20,853 bases of DNA from CAMLLJ01 sp035759585 (GTDB lineage: Bacteria > Gemmatimonadota > Gemmatimonadetes > Gemmatimonadales > GWC2-71-9), in assembly GCA_035759585.1 (NCBI GenBank), contig DASTUP010000252.1:1-20853 (forward strand), in the 5' to 3' direction. The notes under the pieces are model-generated. The model saw only the letters and a list, made by a program, of their open reading frames with translations, was not told the origin of the DNA and searched no databases. Within the stretch, counting starts at the first letter, position 1; each line of letters opens with the position of its first letter. Below are positions 1-7,240 of this stretch, one piece after another. Position numbers and translations under genes: made by a program.

Positions 1-1373
1 GCCAGTACGTCACCATCAACTACGGTCCCTGGGACCGGCTCGACGGCAATGCGCCGTTCGTTCCGGGCGTCGGCCCCAAACCGGAAGGCGCGAACTTCTA
101 TCCGCGCGACATGACGAAGGCGGAGTTCGACTCCGCGGCTGCAGGGCCGGCCGGCGATTCGCTTCGCAGTCATTACACGCTCGTGCGGCGGGACAGCGCG
201 GGCGGCCTCGTCGCGGTGCCGTATCACGTCGCGTTCTCCGGGCCGGTGCAGGCCGCCGCGACGAAGCTGAAGGAAGCGGCTGCGCTGGCGGAGGCGCCGG
301 GGCTCAGGCGGTATCTCGAGCTGCGCGCCGAGGCGCTGCTCGACGACGAGTACCAGGAGAGCGACCTCGCCTGGCTCGACATGAAGGACAACACGCTCGA
401 AGTGGTGATCGGGCCGATCGAGACGTACGAAGATGCGCTCTACGGCTACAAGGCGGCGCACGAGGCCTTCGTGCTCGTGAAGGATCGGGAGTGGAGCGAG
501 CGGCTGTCGAGGTACGCGGCGCTGCTGCCCTCGCTGCAGCGCGGACTTCCCGTGCCTTCCGCCTATCGCAGCGAGCGGCCGGGAACCGATTCCGATCTCA
601 ATGCCTACGACGCCGTGTATTACGCGGGCGATGCGAACGCCGGCTCGAAGACGATCGCCATCAACCTCCCGAACGACGAGGAAGTCCAGCTCCGGAAGGG
701 CACGCGCCGCCTGCAGCTCAAGAACTCGATGCGCGCCAAGTTCGACCGGATCCTGGTGCCGATCGCCAGCATGCTGATCGCCGAGGACCAGCGCGCGCTC
801 GTCAACTTCGACGCATTCTTCGAGAACATCATGTTCCACGAAGTCGCGCACGGCCTGGGTATCAAGAACACGATCAACGGCCGCGGCACGGTCCGCGAAG
901 CGCTGAAGGAGCAGGCGGGCGCGCTCGAGGAAGGGAAGGCGGATGTGCTCGGCCTCTACATGGTCACGGCGCTCTCGACGCAGGGTGAGCTGCCGGACAA
1001 CAAGGTGGAGGACAACTACGTCACGTTCATCGCCGGCATCTTCCGGTCGATCCGCTTCGGCACTTCGAGTGCGCACGCCCGCGCGAACCTCGCCCGCTTC
1101 AATTTCTTCCAGGAGCTCGGCGCATTCACGCGGGATTCGGCGAGCGGCACGTACCGCGTCGATGCGGCGAAGATGCCGGAGGCGATGAACGCACTCTCGA
1201 GGCGGATCCTCACGCTCCAGGGCGATGGCGACTACGACGGCGTCACGGCGTTCACGGAACAGTATGGGAAGATGACGCCCGCACTCGAGCAGGACCTCGC
1301 GAGGCTCGCCGAGGCGGACATTCCGGTGGATATCGTATTCGAGCAGGGAAAGGGTGTGGCGGGGGTTCAGTAG
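1..1373 (+). CDS. M49-like (DPP III-related) zinc peptidase, 5' truncated
   Basis: The reading frame is open from base 3 of the window, so the gene begins upstream; the first in-frame ATG at 111 is internal. About 456 codons are present. A zinc-binding HEVAH motif lies at 837-851 and is followed about 25 residues later by EEGKAD (927-944), matching the HExxH / EExxA(E/D) arrangement of the dipeptidyl-peptidase III (M49) superfamily. There the two histidines and the first or second glutamate of the later motif hold Zn2+. Classical M49 enzymes have a six-residue HExxGH motif; here it is the five-residue form, known from some bacterial relatives. The N-terminal part seen (YGPWDRLDG, then PKPEGANFYP) is typical of bacterial proteins annotated as Zn-dependent hydrolases of this family. 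The signal peptide, if any, is outside the window. Substrate is unknown. Family assignment is fairly sure; peptide cleavage is inferred. Confidence 0.8.
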   Translation, partial: QYVTINYGPWDRLDGNAPFVPGVGPKPEGANFYPRDMTKAEFDSAAAGPAGDSLRSHYTLVRRDSAGGLVAVPYHVAFSGPVQAAATKLKEAAALAEAPGLRRYLELRAEALLDDEYQESDLAWLDMKDNTLEVVIGPIETYEDALYGYKAAHEAFVLVKDREWSERLSRYAALLPSLQRGLPVPSAYRSERPGTDSDLNAYDAVYYAGDANAGSKTIAINLPNDEEVQLRKGTRRLQLKNSMRAKFDRILVPIASMLIAEDQRALVNFDAFFENIMFHEVAHGLGIKNTINGRGTVREALKEQAGALEEGKADVLGLYMVTALSTQGELPDNKVEDNYVTFIAGIFRSIRFGTSSAHARANLARFNFFQELGAFTRDSASGTYRVDAAKMPEAMNALSRRILTLQGDGDYDGVTAFTEQYGKMTPALEQDLARLAEADIPVDIVFEQGKGVAGVQ

Positions 1374-1434
1374 ATCTCAGTTTGCCCATACGGGCTCGCG
1401 AGCGGGAGCCGATTCCCGTGCATCGATGAGCCAT

Positions 1435-1440
1435 GGAGGT
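1435..1440 (+). promoter_or_regulatory. Shine-Dalgarno deciding the sodC start
   Basis: GGAGGT lies 6 nt before ATG 1447. This selects the 206-codon form beginning directly at a lipoprotein signal, rather than the in-frame ATG at 1426 or the earlier GTG at 1354. Confidence 0.8.
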
Positions 1441-1446
1441 ACAGGA

Positions 1447-2064
1447 ATGCATTGCACCACTGCAATTACCGGCATCCTCGCGCTCGGCTTCGCCGCCGGG
1501 TGCGCGCCCGAAGCCGAGCGCACGGAAGCGGGCGCCGTCGATTCGGCGGGTCATGTCCCCGCTGCAACGCCTGAGGCCCCCGATTCAACCGCCGCCATCG
1601 CAACGATCCGCAACGCGGACGGTCTCGAGCTCGGCACGCTCACGCTCACGGAAGAGGGAAGCGGCCTCGCGATTTCGGGCCGGCTCGCAGGGCTGCCTCC
1701 GGGCGAGCACGCGATTCACATCCACATGACGGGCCAATGCGAGGGGCCGGCATTCAAGTCGGCCGGAGGCCACTGGAATCCCGGCGAGCGGCAGCACGGC
1801 TCGGCCAATCCGCAGGGGCCGCACGCAGGTGATCTCCCCAACTTCACAGTTGGTGCGGACAGCGCGGGGAACGTGGAAGGAACGACCGCGGCCGGTACGC
1901 TCATGGCCGAGATGCCGCTCCTCGACGCGGACGGCGCGGCCGTGATCATCCATTCCGGACGCGACGATTACCGGAGCCAGCCGTCCGGCAATGCGGGCGA
2001 TCCCATCGCCTGCGGCGCCGTCGAGGCTTCCGGCGCGGGCCGCGTGGAGAGCGCGAGCCGCTAG
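1447..2064 (+). CDS. sodC: Cu/Zn superoxide dismutase, lipoprotein
   Basis: It converts superoxide to O2 and H2O2 in the cell envelope. The start at 1447 has a strong SD. Residues 1-19 form a short lipoprotein signal ending in AAGC, so Cys19 is the likely lipidated residue, followed by an Ala/Glu/Pro-rich linker to about residue 50. All metal ligands can be matched to human SOD1: Cu by His91, His93, His109 and His169; Zn by His109, His117, His126 and Asp129. The disulphide pair is Cys98/Cys189. One thing is odd: the conserved active-site Arg (Arg143 in human SOD1, GNAGSRLACG) is Pro186 here (GNAGDPIACG), so activity may be reduced or superoxide guidance altered. The SRAP gene follows after 4 nt, suggesting co-transcription. 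The fold assignment is secure; full activity is not. Confidence 0.93.
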   Translation: MHCTTAITGILALGFAAGCAPEAERTEAGAVDSAGHVPAATPEAPDSTAAIATIRNADGLELGTLTLTEEGSGLAISGRLAGLPPGEHAIHIHMTGQCEGPAFKSAGGHWNPGERQHGSANPQGPHAGDLPNFTVGADSAGNVEGTTAAGTLMAEMPLLDADGAAVIIHSGRDDYRSQPSGNAGDPIACGAVEASGAGRVESASR

Positions 2065-2068
2065 CGAC

Positions 2069-2767
2069 ATGTGCGGCCGCTTCACGCTGAGGATCGACGG
2101 CGAGCTCGTCTCGATCGAGTGGGGCTGGACGAAGCGTCTCCCCACTCATCCGCGCTTCAACATCGCGCCGACGCAGCCGGTATGGGCGGTGCGGTACGAG
2201 GATGGAGAGGCGCGGCCGGTCGAGCTCCGGTGGGGCCTCATTCCCTCGTGGGCAAAGGATCCCTCGATCGGCACCCGGATGATCAATGCGCGGGCGGAGA
2301 CACTGCTCGAGAAGCCGGCCTTCCGGCAGGCGTTCGCGAAACGGCGCTGTCTCGTGCTGGCGGACGGGTTCTACGAGTGGCAGGGCAGGGGGAAGGGGCC
2401 GAAGCAGCCGTACTGGTTCAGCCCCGCGGATGGGGGGCTCATCACATTCGCCGGACTCTGGGAGCGCTGGGTCTCGCGGGACGGTGAGCCGGTCGAGACG
2501 TGCACGATCATCACTACCCCGAGCAATCAGGCACTGCGCCCGGTGCACGACCGCATGCCGGCGATCATCGGCCGGGCCGACCGGCCGGTGTGGCTCGACT
2601 GCACGAATCCGGTCACGGCGGTCGCCGAGATGCTCACACCGGCGGCAGATGACCTGCTTGTTGCGACGCCGGTCTCGGCCGCGGTGAACTCCCCGGCGAA
2701 CGACACTCCCGCCTTGATCGAGGCAGCGCTGATCGAGCCAGCAGCGCCCGAGCTGAAGCTCCTCTGA
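2069..2767 (+). CDS. yedK: SRAP-domain abasic-site processing protein (YedK/HMCES family)
   Basis: SRAP proteins form a covalent thiazolidine with abasic sites in single-stranded DNA through Cys2, shielding them from strand breakage. The ATG at 2069 gives MCGRF, placing the obligatory Cys at position 2; the frame extends upstream, but only this start yields the catalytic N-terminus. The active-site residues are present: Asn73 in INARAET, Glu103 in GFYEW and His160 in HDRMP, together with the NIAPTQ segment near residue 31. At 232 aa the length is normal for the family. The start lies 4 nt after the sodC stop codon with only weak SD-like sequence inside the sodC end, so translational coupling is likely. 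In many bacteria these genes sit near SOS genes; here the neighbour is an antioxidant enzyme. Confidence 0.95.
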   Translation: MCGRFTLRIDGELVSIEWGWTKRLPTHPRFNIAPTQPVWAVRYEDGEARPVELRWGLIPSWAKDPSIGTRMINARAETLLEKPAFRQAFAKRRCLVLADGFYEWQGRGKGPKQPYWFSPADGGLITFAGLWERWVSRDGEPVETCTIITTPSNQALRPVHDRMPAIIGRADRPVWLDCTNPVTAVAEMLTPAADDLLVATPVSAAVNSPANDTPALIEAALIEPAAPELKLL

Positions 2768-2815
2768 GCCGGACCGGTGCCGCGAAAGGCCTCCGCTGAT
2801 TAATTTGGAGCGCGC

Positions 2816-2888
2816 GGGGCGTTAGCTCAGTTGGGAGAGCACCTGCTTTGCAAGCAGGGGGTCACCGGTTCGAGCCCGGTACGCTCCA
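2816..2888 (+). tRNA. tRNA-Ala (anticodon TGC)
   Basis: The cloverleaf can be drawn by eye. The acceptor stem GGGGCGT (2816-2822) pairs with ACGCTCC (2881-2887) and includes the G3:U70 wobble, the alanine identity element. The D-arm stem is GCTC/GAGC, the anticodon stem CCTGC/GCAGG carries loop TTTGCAA with anticodon TGC at 2849-2851, and the T-arm contains GGTTCGAGCCC. The discriminator base is A2888. CCA is not encoded. A possible -10 element (TAATTT near 2802) lies just upstream, without a clear -35. A strong terminator follows within 12 nt. Confidence 0.96.
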
Positions 2889-2900
2889 TCGATCCATGCG

Positions 2901-2929
2901 AAAGGCCCGTGCATCGCGCACGGGCCTTT
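2901..2929. terminator. Bidirectional rho-independent terminator
   Basis: A perfect 12-bp stem (AAAGGCCCGTGC at 2901-2912 with its complement at 2918-2929) encloses a 5-nt loop. The T3/A3 ends flank it on both strands. It lies between the tRNA and the convergent propeller gene ending at 2959, so it probably stops transcription from both sides. Confidence 0.85.
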
Positions 2930-2958
2930 CACGGTTTGATGGTCTCGAGCGCCGCGCC

Positions 2959-3987
2959 TCAATCCGGCAACTTCGCCCGCGCAATCGTCCCCGCGTCCGT
3001 TCCGAACCAGAGCTCGTTCTCCGGCTCGTGATAGTACATGTGCCGCACCGTGTTCGACTCCGGCCCGAACTGCGTCTGGCTGAAGAACTCCTTCGTCTCC
3101 GGGTCGAACCCCACGAGCCGGTTCGGCCTGACGCCCGCTTCGACGAACCAGATCCGGTCCTTCGAATCGACGCCCATTGCGTACGGCATCGAGTTGACGC
3201 CGCCCGGGTTGGTCCATTCCTCGAACTTCTTCGTGGCCGGGTCGAAGCGGCCGAGCATCCCGCGGGAGTAATCGACGTACCAGACGGCGCCGTCCGACGT
3301 GGTGACCAGGCGCCGGCCGCGGGTGCGCTCGTGCGGCTGCTCGTACTCCGAGATCTTCAGCGTCTCCGGGTCGATCGACGCGAGCTTGTTCACGCCGAAC
3401 TCGTTGAACCACACGGTGCCGTTCCGGTCGATCCCGATGCCGTATGGCCGCGCATTCGGTGTCGGCACCTTCAGCGCATCCACCTTCCCCGTCTTCGTGG
3501 AAAGCCGGCCGACATAGCCTGACTGTTGCGCCGTGAACCAGATGTCGCCCGCGTCGTCGAGGACGAGCGTGTGCGGGTCACGGATCTCCGGCGGCATGGG
3601 GTACCGGGTGACGGCGCCGGTGGCCGGGTTCAGCTTCCCGATCATGCCGTTGCGATTGCCGGCATACCAGACGGCGCCATCGTCTGCGACGACCAGGTTG
3701 TGCGGGTGCGTCCCCGAGTCGATCTCGAACCGCATGAAGTCATTCGCGGCGGGATCCAGATACGCGATGTAATTCCCGGCCTGCCCCACGAACCAGACCC
3801 GGCCGCTCCGGTCCACGAAGGGATCGCGCGGCCGCGTGCGCTCCCAGGGGACGGTCCATTCGCGGATCTCGACCGGCGCGGCGGTAGTCGCGGGAGCACC
3901 CGGCCGCAAAGTGGAAATGGACCCCGCGAGCACGAAGCCGAGCGAGGCGGCAAGCATGGCTGGTACGGCCGAAGCGCTGAACGGCAT
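2959..3987 (-). CDS. Vgb-like seven-bladed beta-propeller protein, exported
   Basis: This is a 342-aa protein of the streptogramin-lyase-like (Vgb/SMP-30-type) propeller group. Start ATG 3987 is chosen because GAGGG precedes it and it opens directly on a hydrophobic signal segment (LAASLGFVLAG); the longer frame from 4089 adds 34 residues with no clear purpose. Seven repeats of the pattern D-x-x-G-x-(V/I/L)-W-(F/Y), each followed by G-x-(L/I)-x-x-(L/F/I)-(D/N)-P, fill residues about 45-342, one per blade (RVWF, AVWY, DIWF, TVWF, AVWY, RIWF, ELWF). Antibiotic inactivation is not implied: most members have unknown ligands, and I cannot verify the catalytic His/Glu set of true Vgb lyases. It probably acts in the periplasm or outside. 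It converges on the tRNA terminator and diverges from the PEP-CTERM gene. Confidence 0.8.
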   Translation of the reverse strand: MPFSASAVPAMLAASLGFVLAGSISTLRPGAPATTAAPVEIREWTVPWERTRPRDPFVDRSGRVWFVGQAGNYIAYLDPAANDFMRFEIDSGTHPHNLVVADDGAVWYAGNRNGMIGKLNPATGAVTRYPMPPEIRDPHTLVLDDAGDIWFTAQQSGYVGRLSTKTGKVDALKVPTPNARPYGIGIDRNGTVWFNEFGVNKLASIDPETLKISEYEQPHERTRGRRLVTTSDGAVWYVDYSRGMLGRFDPATKKFEEWTNPGGVNSMPYAMGVDSKDRIWFVEAGVRPNRLVGFDPETKEFFSQTQFGPESNTVRHMYYHEPENELWFGTDAGTIARAKLPD

Positions 3988-4016
3988 GAGACCCTCGGGA
4001 GGCAATGGATTCAGTA

Positions 4017-4045
4017 ATTGTAAGGCTCGCCAGCTTCCGTTGCAC
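4017..4045 (-). promoter_or_regulatory. Candidate promoter of the propeller gene
   Basis: Read on the minus strand, GTGCAA (4045-4040) and TACAAT (4022-4017) are separated by 17 nt. The -10 matches the consensus at 5 of 6 positions, the -35 at only 3 of 6. The gene starts about 30 nt downstream. Confidence 0.4.
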
Positions 4046-4168
4046 CCCTGCCACGGATTGGCGGGAGCCGTGGCGGCTTCATCGCCCATCCCTCGCCCTG
4101 CCGGTCATCGGAAGAGCGTTGTGCCCGCGCCCGCAAGTCATTGTGATATTTGGCGATAGGCTATTGAA

Positions 4169-4184
4169 TGTGAGCTGTGTCACA
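4169..4184. promoter_or_regulatory. CRP/FNR-family operator palindrome
   Basis: TGTGA-GCTGTG-TCACA is the exact TGTGA-N6-TCACA consensus bound by CRP-type regulators. It sits in the 253-nt divergent region between the propeller gene and the PEP-CTERM gene, centred 64 nt before the latter's ATG, where an activator of that gene would be expected. The wider gap (3988-4240) shows no other clear element beyond the minus-strand promoter. Confidence 0.7.
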
Positions 4185-4240
4185 ATCTGGCCCGCTGGTT
4201 GCTAGGGATACCCCCGTCACCCTTAACCGGCGAGTTGCTC

Positions 4241-4726
4241 ATGCGTGCCCGCACAATCTCCGCATTGGCGGTGCTGTTCCTGACCCTCGGTGCCCGCCCC
4301 GCCATGGCGGACGGCCCGATCGTCTTCCAGCGTGATGGGACCTTCTTCTATTCCATTCACGCGGAGCTCCAGGGCTCGGCAGAGTCCTCGGACAGCACCG
4401 AAGCGCCAAAGCTGGCTGCCATCGCGGGCGGCGCATCGCTGGCCGGCCTCGCGGCCTATTTCATCGCCTCGAATGGCGGGGACAACGATTTCCCCGGAAT
4501 GCCTGGACTTCCGAACAGCGATCCGGGCGGGGTCATCATTCCGCCGCAGCAGCAGGCGCCGGGGCTGCCGAACTCACCGATCGGCGGCACGGGCGGCACG
4601 ACCGGCACCAGCGATACCATCAATGGCCCGGTGACCACCGCGCCCGAGCCGGTCACGATGACGCTCCTTGCTACCGGGCTCGCCGGAATCGGCGCAGGCC
4701 AGCTCAGGCGGCGGCGCCGCGGCTGA
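4241..4726 (+). CDS. PEP-CTERM sorting-domain surface protein
   Basis: This is a 161-aa exported protein. The ATG at 4241 opens a typical signal peptide (MRARTISALAVLFL...AMADG, cleavage after about residue 24); the earlier TTG at 4199 would add 14 residues before it. The SD is weak. The C-terminus is a canonical PEP-CTERM signal: PEP, a hydrophobic helix (VTMTLLATGLAGIGAG) and an RRRRR cluster, recognised and cleaved by exosortase in exopolysaccharide-producing bacteria. A second hydrophobic stretch (LAAIAGGASLAGLAAYFIAS) lies mid-protein before a Gly/Pro/Asn-rich low-complexity region, which is unusual for a protein meant to be released. The function of the mature part is unknown. No exosortase is in the window. 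A CRP-type operator upstream suggests regulated expression. Confidence 0.8.
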   Translation: MRARTISALAVLFLTLGARPAMADGPIVFQRDGTFFYSIHAELQGSAESSDSTEAPKLAAIAGGASLAGLAAYFIASNGGDNDFPGMPGLPNSDPGGVIIPPQQQAPGLPNSPIGGTGGTTGTSDTINGPVTTAPEPVTMTLLATGLAGIGAGQLRRRRRG

Positions 4727-4749
4727 CCACCGCTTTCCCCTGCGCCCCT

Positions 4750-4781
4750 CGACGCCCCTCTGCAGCCGCCGGGGGGCGTCG
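4750..4781 (+). terminator. Rho-independent-like terminator of the PEP-CTERM gene
   Basis: CGACGCCCC (4750-4758) pairs with GGGGCGTCG (4773-4781) around a 14-nt loop. TCGTTT follows, so the U-tract is short. Confidence 0.65.
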
Positions 4782-4822
4782 TCGTTTGGGGAACACGCCC
4801 GCCGGCAATAGACTCCACCGCC

Positions 4823-6142
4823 ATGCCATCCCTCATCACGCTCCTCCTGCCCGTTGGACTCGCGCTCGCCGCCATTCTTTCCGGCGCACTCCCCGCCCGG
4901 AGACTCGCGTGGCTCTCGGTCGTGGTGTACGCCCTCGGCGCGGCGAGTGTGCGAGTGGCACTGCGCCTCCCGATCGGCCAGACCGCGGACCCGCTCTGGA
5001 TCGGTGCGCTCCCGATCACCTCACTGCGAATCGATGGCGGACTGCAGGTTCTGGGTGCGATGCTGGCGCTCGGAGCCGCGGTCGTTTCGCTCAGGGTCGG
5101 CCGAGCTTCCCGCGACCGGGCCGCCGCATTCGTCGCACTGACCGGGGCAGTTGCGATCATCGTCACTGCCGTGCCGTTGCTGCGACTTGCCGGCTGGCCT
5201 CCTGCGCTCGCTGCCGCGATCGCGATCGGTTCCGGCCTCGGCATCATCGGCGGCGTGATCGTGGTGATCGCCGGACGCCTCGCGATGGCCGGCCGACGGG
5301 ATCGTCCTCGGGAACAGGAGCTCCAACCTGCCCACTCGGGCCGCTGGTGGGGATTCATTGTCGCAGCAGGCGCCGTGGCAGCGATCGCGGCGCCGCATCT
5401 CGACCTCGTGATCGGCGGTGCAATCGCGGCGGCGATTGCCGCCCATCTGCTCTCGCGTCGCGCCGGTGCCGGCGGAATCCCGTTTTTTCCGGCGGTGGCA
5501 ACCGGAGCGCTTGCGTTCGCCGGCTATTACCTCCATGTCATTGCCGGACCGGCGGGAGTTTCGCTCTCAGCGCTTCCCGATGCACCGCTCAGCAATGCGG
5601 CTCAGGCACTCCTGGTTCCGGCGCTCGCAGTCGGCGCGGCAGGTTACTTCGGCATCTGGCCGCTCGCCGCGCTCACTCCGGGCGCGTGGCTCGCACCAAT
5701 CGGCGTGGCGCTGCTCCTGCGCGTCGGCGCGGAGAGCCTTCCGCTCGGGATCGAAGGCTGGCGCACGGTCGCGATACCCATCGGCGTCCTCGCGGCCTGG
5801 GCTGCGGCGCTCGGTCGCAGGCCGCTCGCGCTCGCCGCCGCGGGTGCGTGGATGGCCTGCTTCGCATCAACGGGCGCCGGCGCGGAGAATTCCGGTCCGG
5901 CAGGTGCCTGGCTGCTTGCGCTCGTGCCCGTCATCGGAGTGCGTATCGAAGGTGGAATGCCGGGTCGAGCACGCGGAGCACTTTCGCCGTTGCAAGCCGC
6001 CGTGGTTGCGATCGCCGGTGTGCTCGGTGCGACGCTGGCCCTCGACGCACTGCTGCGCGCGGAAGTCGTGTACGCCGTTCTCGCCGCAGCCGCAGCCGCA
6101 GCTGCAATTTCGGCCGTGTATATTTCGCCCGTACATACTTGA
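4823..6142 (+). CDS. Orphan multi-pass membrane protein
   Basis: I do not recognise this 439-aa protein. It is strongly hydrophobic throughout, with about 11-13 probable membrane helices, separated by a basic loop near residues 154-175 (RRDRPREQE). The region around residues 60-90 (PLWIGALPITSLRIDG and following helix) vaguely recalls the N-terminus of NuoL/MrpA-type proton antiporter subunits, but I see none of the conserved charged residues of those channels, so that is only a hint. The last helix contains an alanine run encoded by GCAGCC-type repeats (6085-6106). The start ATG at 4823 has no obvious SD; it follows the terminator at 4750-4781. sodA begins 20 nt after the stop, so it may be the first gene of a long operon. 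Confidence 0.75.
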   Translation: MPSLITLLLPVGLALAAILSGALPARRLAWLSVVVYALGAASVRVALRLPIGQTADPLWIGALPITSLRIDGGLQVLGAMLALGAAVVSLRVGRASRDRAAAFVALTGAVAIIVTAVPLLRLAGWPPALAAAIAIGSGLGIIGGVIVVIAGRLAMAGRRDRPREQELQPAHSGRWWGFIVAAGAVAAIAAPHLDLVIGGAIAAAIAAHLLSRRAGAGGIPFFPAVATGALAFAGYYLHVIAGPAGVSLSALPDAPLSNAAQALLVPALAVGAAGYFGIWPLAALTPGAWLAPIGVALLLRVGAESLPLGIEGWRTVAIPIGVLAAWAAALGRRPLALAAAGAWMACFASTGAGAENSGPAGAWLLALVPVIGVRIEGGMPGRARGALSPLQAAVVAIAGVLGATLALDALLRAEVVYAVLAAAAAAAAISAVYISPVHT

Positions 6143-6162
6143 GTCCTTCTCAGGAGTTCGCC

Positions 6163-6777
6163 ATGGCCTTTTCGCTTCCCCCGCTTCCCTACGAGTACGG
6201 CGCGCTCGAGCCCCATATCGACGAGCAGACGATGCGGATCCACCACGACAAGCATCACGCCGCCTACGTGAACAACCTCAACGCCGCCCTCGAAAACCAC
6301 CCCGACCTTCAGAAGAAATCGATCGAGGAGCTGCTCGGCTCGCTCGACTCCGTGCCTGAAGCGGCCCGGACCGCCGTGCGCAACAACGGCGGCGGCCATG
6401 CGAACCACACGATGTTCTGGGAAATCATGGCGCCGGGCGGCGCCCGCGAGCCCGAGGGAAAGCTCGCCGAGGCCATCACCCGCGCCTTTGGTGGATTTGC
6501 GCAATTCAAGGAGCAGTTCGCGAAGGCGTGCGGCGGCCGCTTCGGCAGCGGCTGGGGCTGGCTCGTGAGCGATGGGAAGGGCGGCCTCACCATCGAGAGC
6601 ACGCCGAACCAGGACTCGCCGCTCATGAGCGGCAAGCGGCCGATCCTCGGCTGCGACGTCTGGGAGCACGCGTACTACCTCAAGTACCAGAACCGCCGTC
6701 CCGACTACGTCACGGCGTGGTGGAACGTGGTGAACTGGACCGAGGTGGGGCGGCGCTTCGAGTCGCGCCAGGCGTGA
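6163..6777 (+). CDS. sodA: Mn/Fe superoxide dismutase
   Basis: Cytoplasmic dismutation of superoxide. At 204 aa it has the standard length with no signal peptide. Metal ligands are His27, His82, Asp165 and His169 (DVWEHAYY). The GGGHANHTMFW segment and Gln150 in NQDSPL (rather than the Gln earlier in the chain found in FeSODs) point to the manganese or cambialistic form; metal choice is inferred. AGGAG at 6152-6156 is well placed before ATG 6163. A TATATT hexamer at 6119-6124, inside the end of the preceding gene, could be a -10 of its own promoter but no -35 is visible. The stop overlaps the start of the next gene, a peroxidase that could remove the H2O2 product. Confidence 0.97.
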   Translation: MAFSLPPLPYEYGALEPHIDEQTMRIHHDKHHAAYVNNLNAALENHPDLQKKSIEELLGSLDSVPEAARTAVRNNGGGHANHTMFWEIMAPGGAREPEGKLAEAITRAFGGFAQFKEQFAKACGGRFGSGWGWLVSDGKGGLTIESTPNQDSPLMSGKRPILGCDVWEHAYYLKYQNRRPDYVTAWWNVVNWTEVGRRFESRQA

Positions 6778-7232
6778 CGCTGCCCGCACCGGGCGCTCCG
6801 GCGCCCGGCTTCACGCTCCCGTCCACCTCCGGCCGGGAGGTATCGCTCGCCTCGATGCGCGGCCGCAACGTGCTCCTCGCATTCTTCCCGGCAGTGTTCA
6901 CGAGGGTCTGCGACGCGGAGCTCTGCAGCTTCCGCGATGACTTCAGCGAGTTCGCCACGGCGGACACGATCGTCGTGCCCATCAGCACCGATTCGACAGA
7001 GCGGCAGCGTGAGTTCAAGGATTCGGAAAAGCTGCCGATGGACCTGCTGAGCGATGCGGATGGCCGCGTGAGCCGCCAGTACGGCGTCTTCGTCGAGGCG
7101 CGGAGTCGAGCCAACCGGGCGTATTTCCTCATCGACCGCGACGGCATCGTGCGCTGGGCACACGCCGAGGAGCATGGCGGCTTTCGCCGGGAGAACTCCG
7201 AGCTGCTCGACGAGATCGCGAAGCTCGCGTAG
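6774..7232 (+). CDS. Thiol peroxidase (peroxiredoxin, AhpE/PrxQ-type)
   Basis: This 152-aa AhpC/TSA-fold peroxiredoxin reduces H2O2 or organic peroxides. The catalytic motif PxxxTxxC is present as PAVFTRVC, giving peroxidatic Cys46; Cys51 four residues on (CDAELC) is where PrxQ/BCP proteins have the resolving cysteine, so an intramolecular disulphide is likely. The surrounding FFPAVFT...ELCSFRDDF is also AhpE-like, so the subfamily is uncertain. The GTG start at 6774 overlaps the sodA stop as GTGA; the frame extends further upstream inside sodA, but this start gives the normal family length and N-terminus (LPAPGAPAPGFTL). Overlap implies translational coupling with SOD, so that the H2O2-generating and H2O2-removing enzymes are made together. 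Confidence 0.93.
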   Translation: MTLPAPGAPAPGFTLPSTSGREVSLASMRGRNVLLAFFPAVFTRVCDAELCSFRDDFSEFATADTIVVPISTDSTERQREFKDSEKLPMDLLSDADGRVSRQYGVFVEARSRANRAYFLIDRDGIVRWAHAEEHGGFRRENSELLDEIAKLA

Positions 7233-7240
7233 GCCGATCA

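Noticed and set aside
2959..3987. Propeller protein as a streptogramin resistance gene
   Set aside because: The repeats show only the fold. I could not confirm catalytic residues, and the context has no resistance genes.
4786..6777. 663-codon plus-strand frame that would fuse an N-terminal region to superoxide dismutase
   Set aside because: Only the last 204 residues are SOD. The rest is an Arg/Ser-rich shadow of the 439-aa membrane protein; ATG 6163 has a good SD and gives the exact SOD N-terminus.
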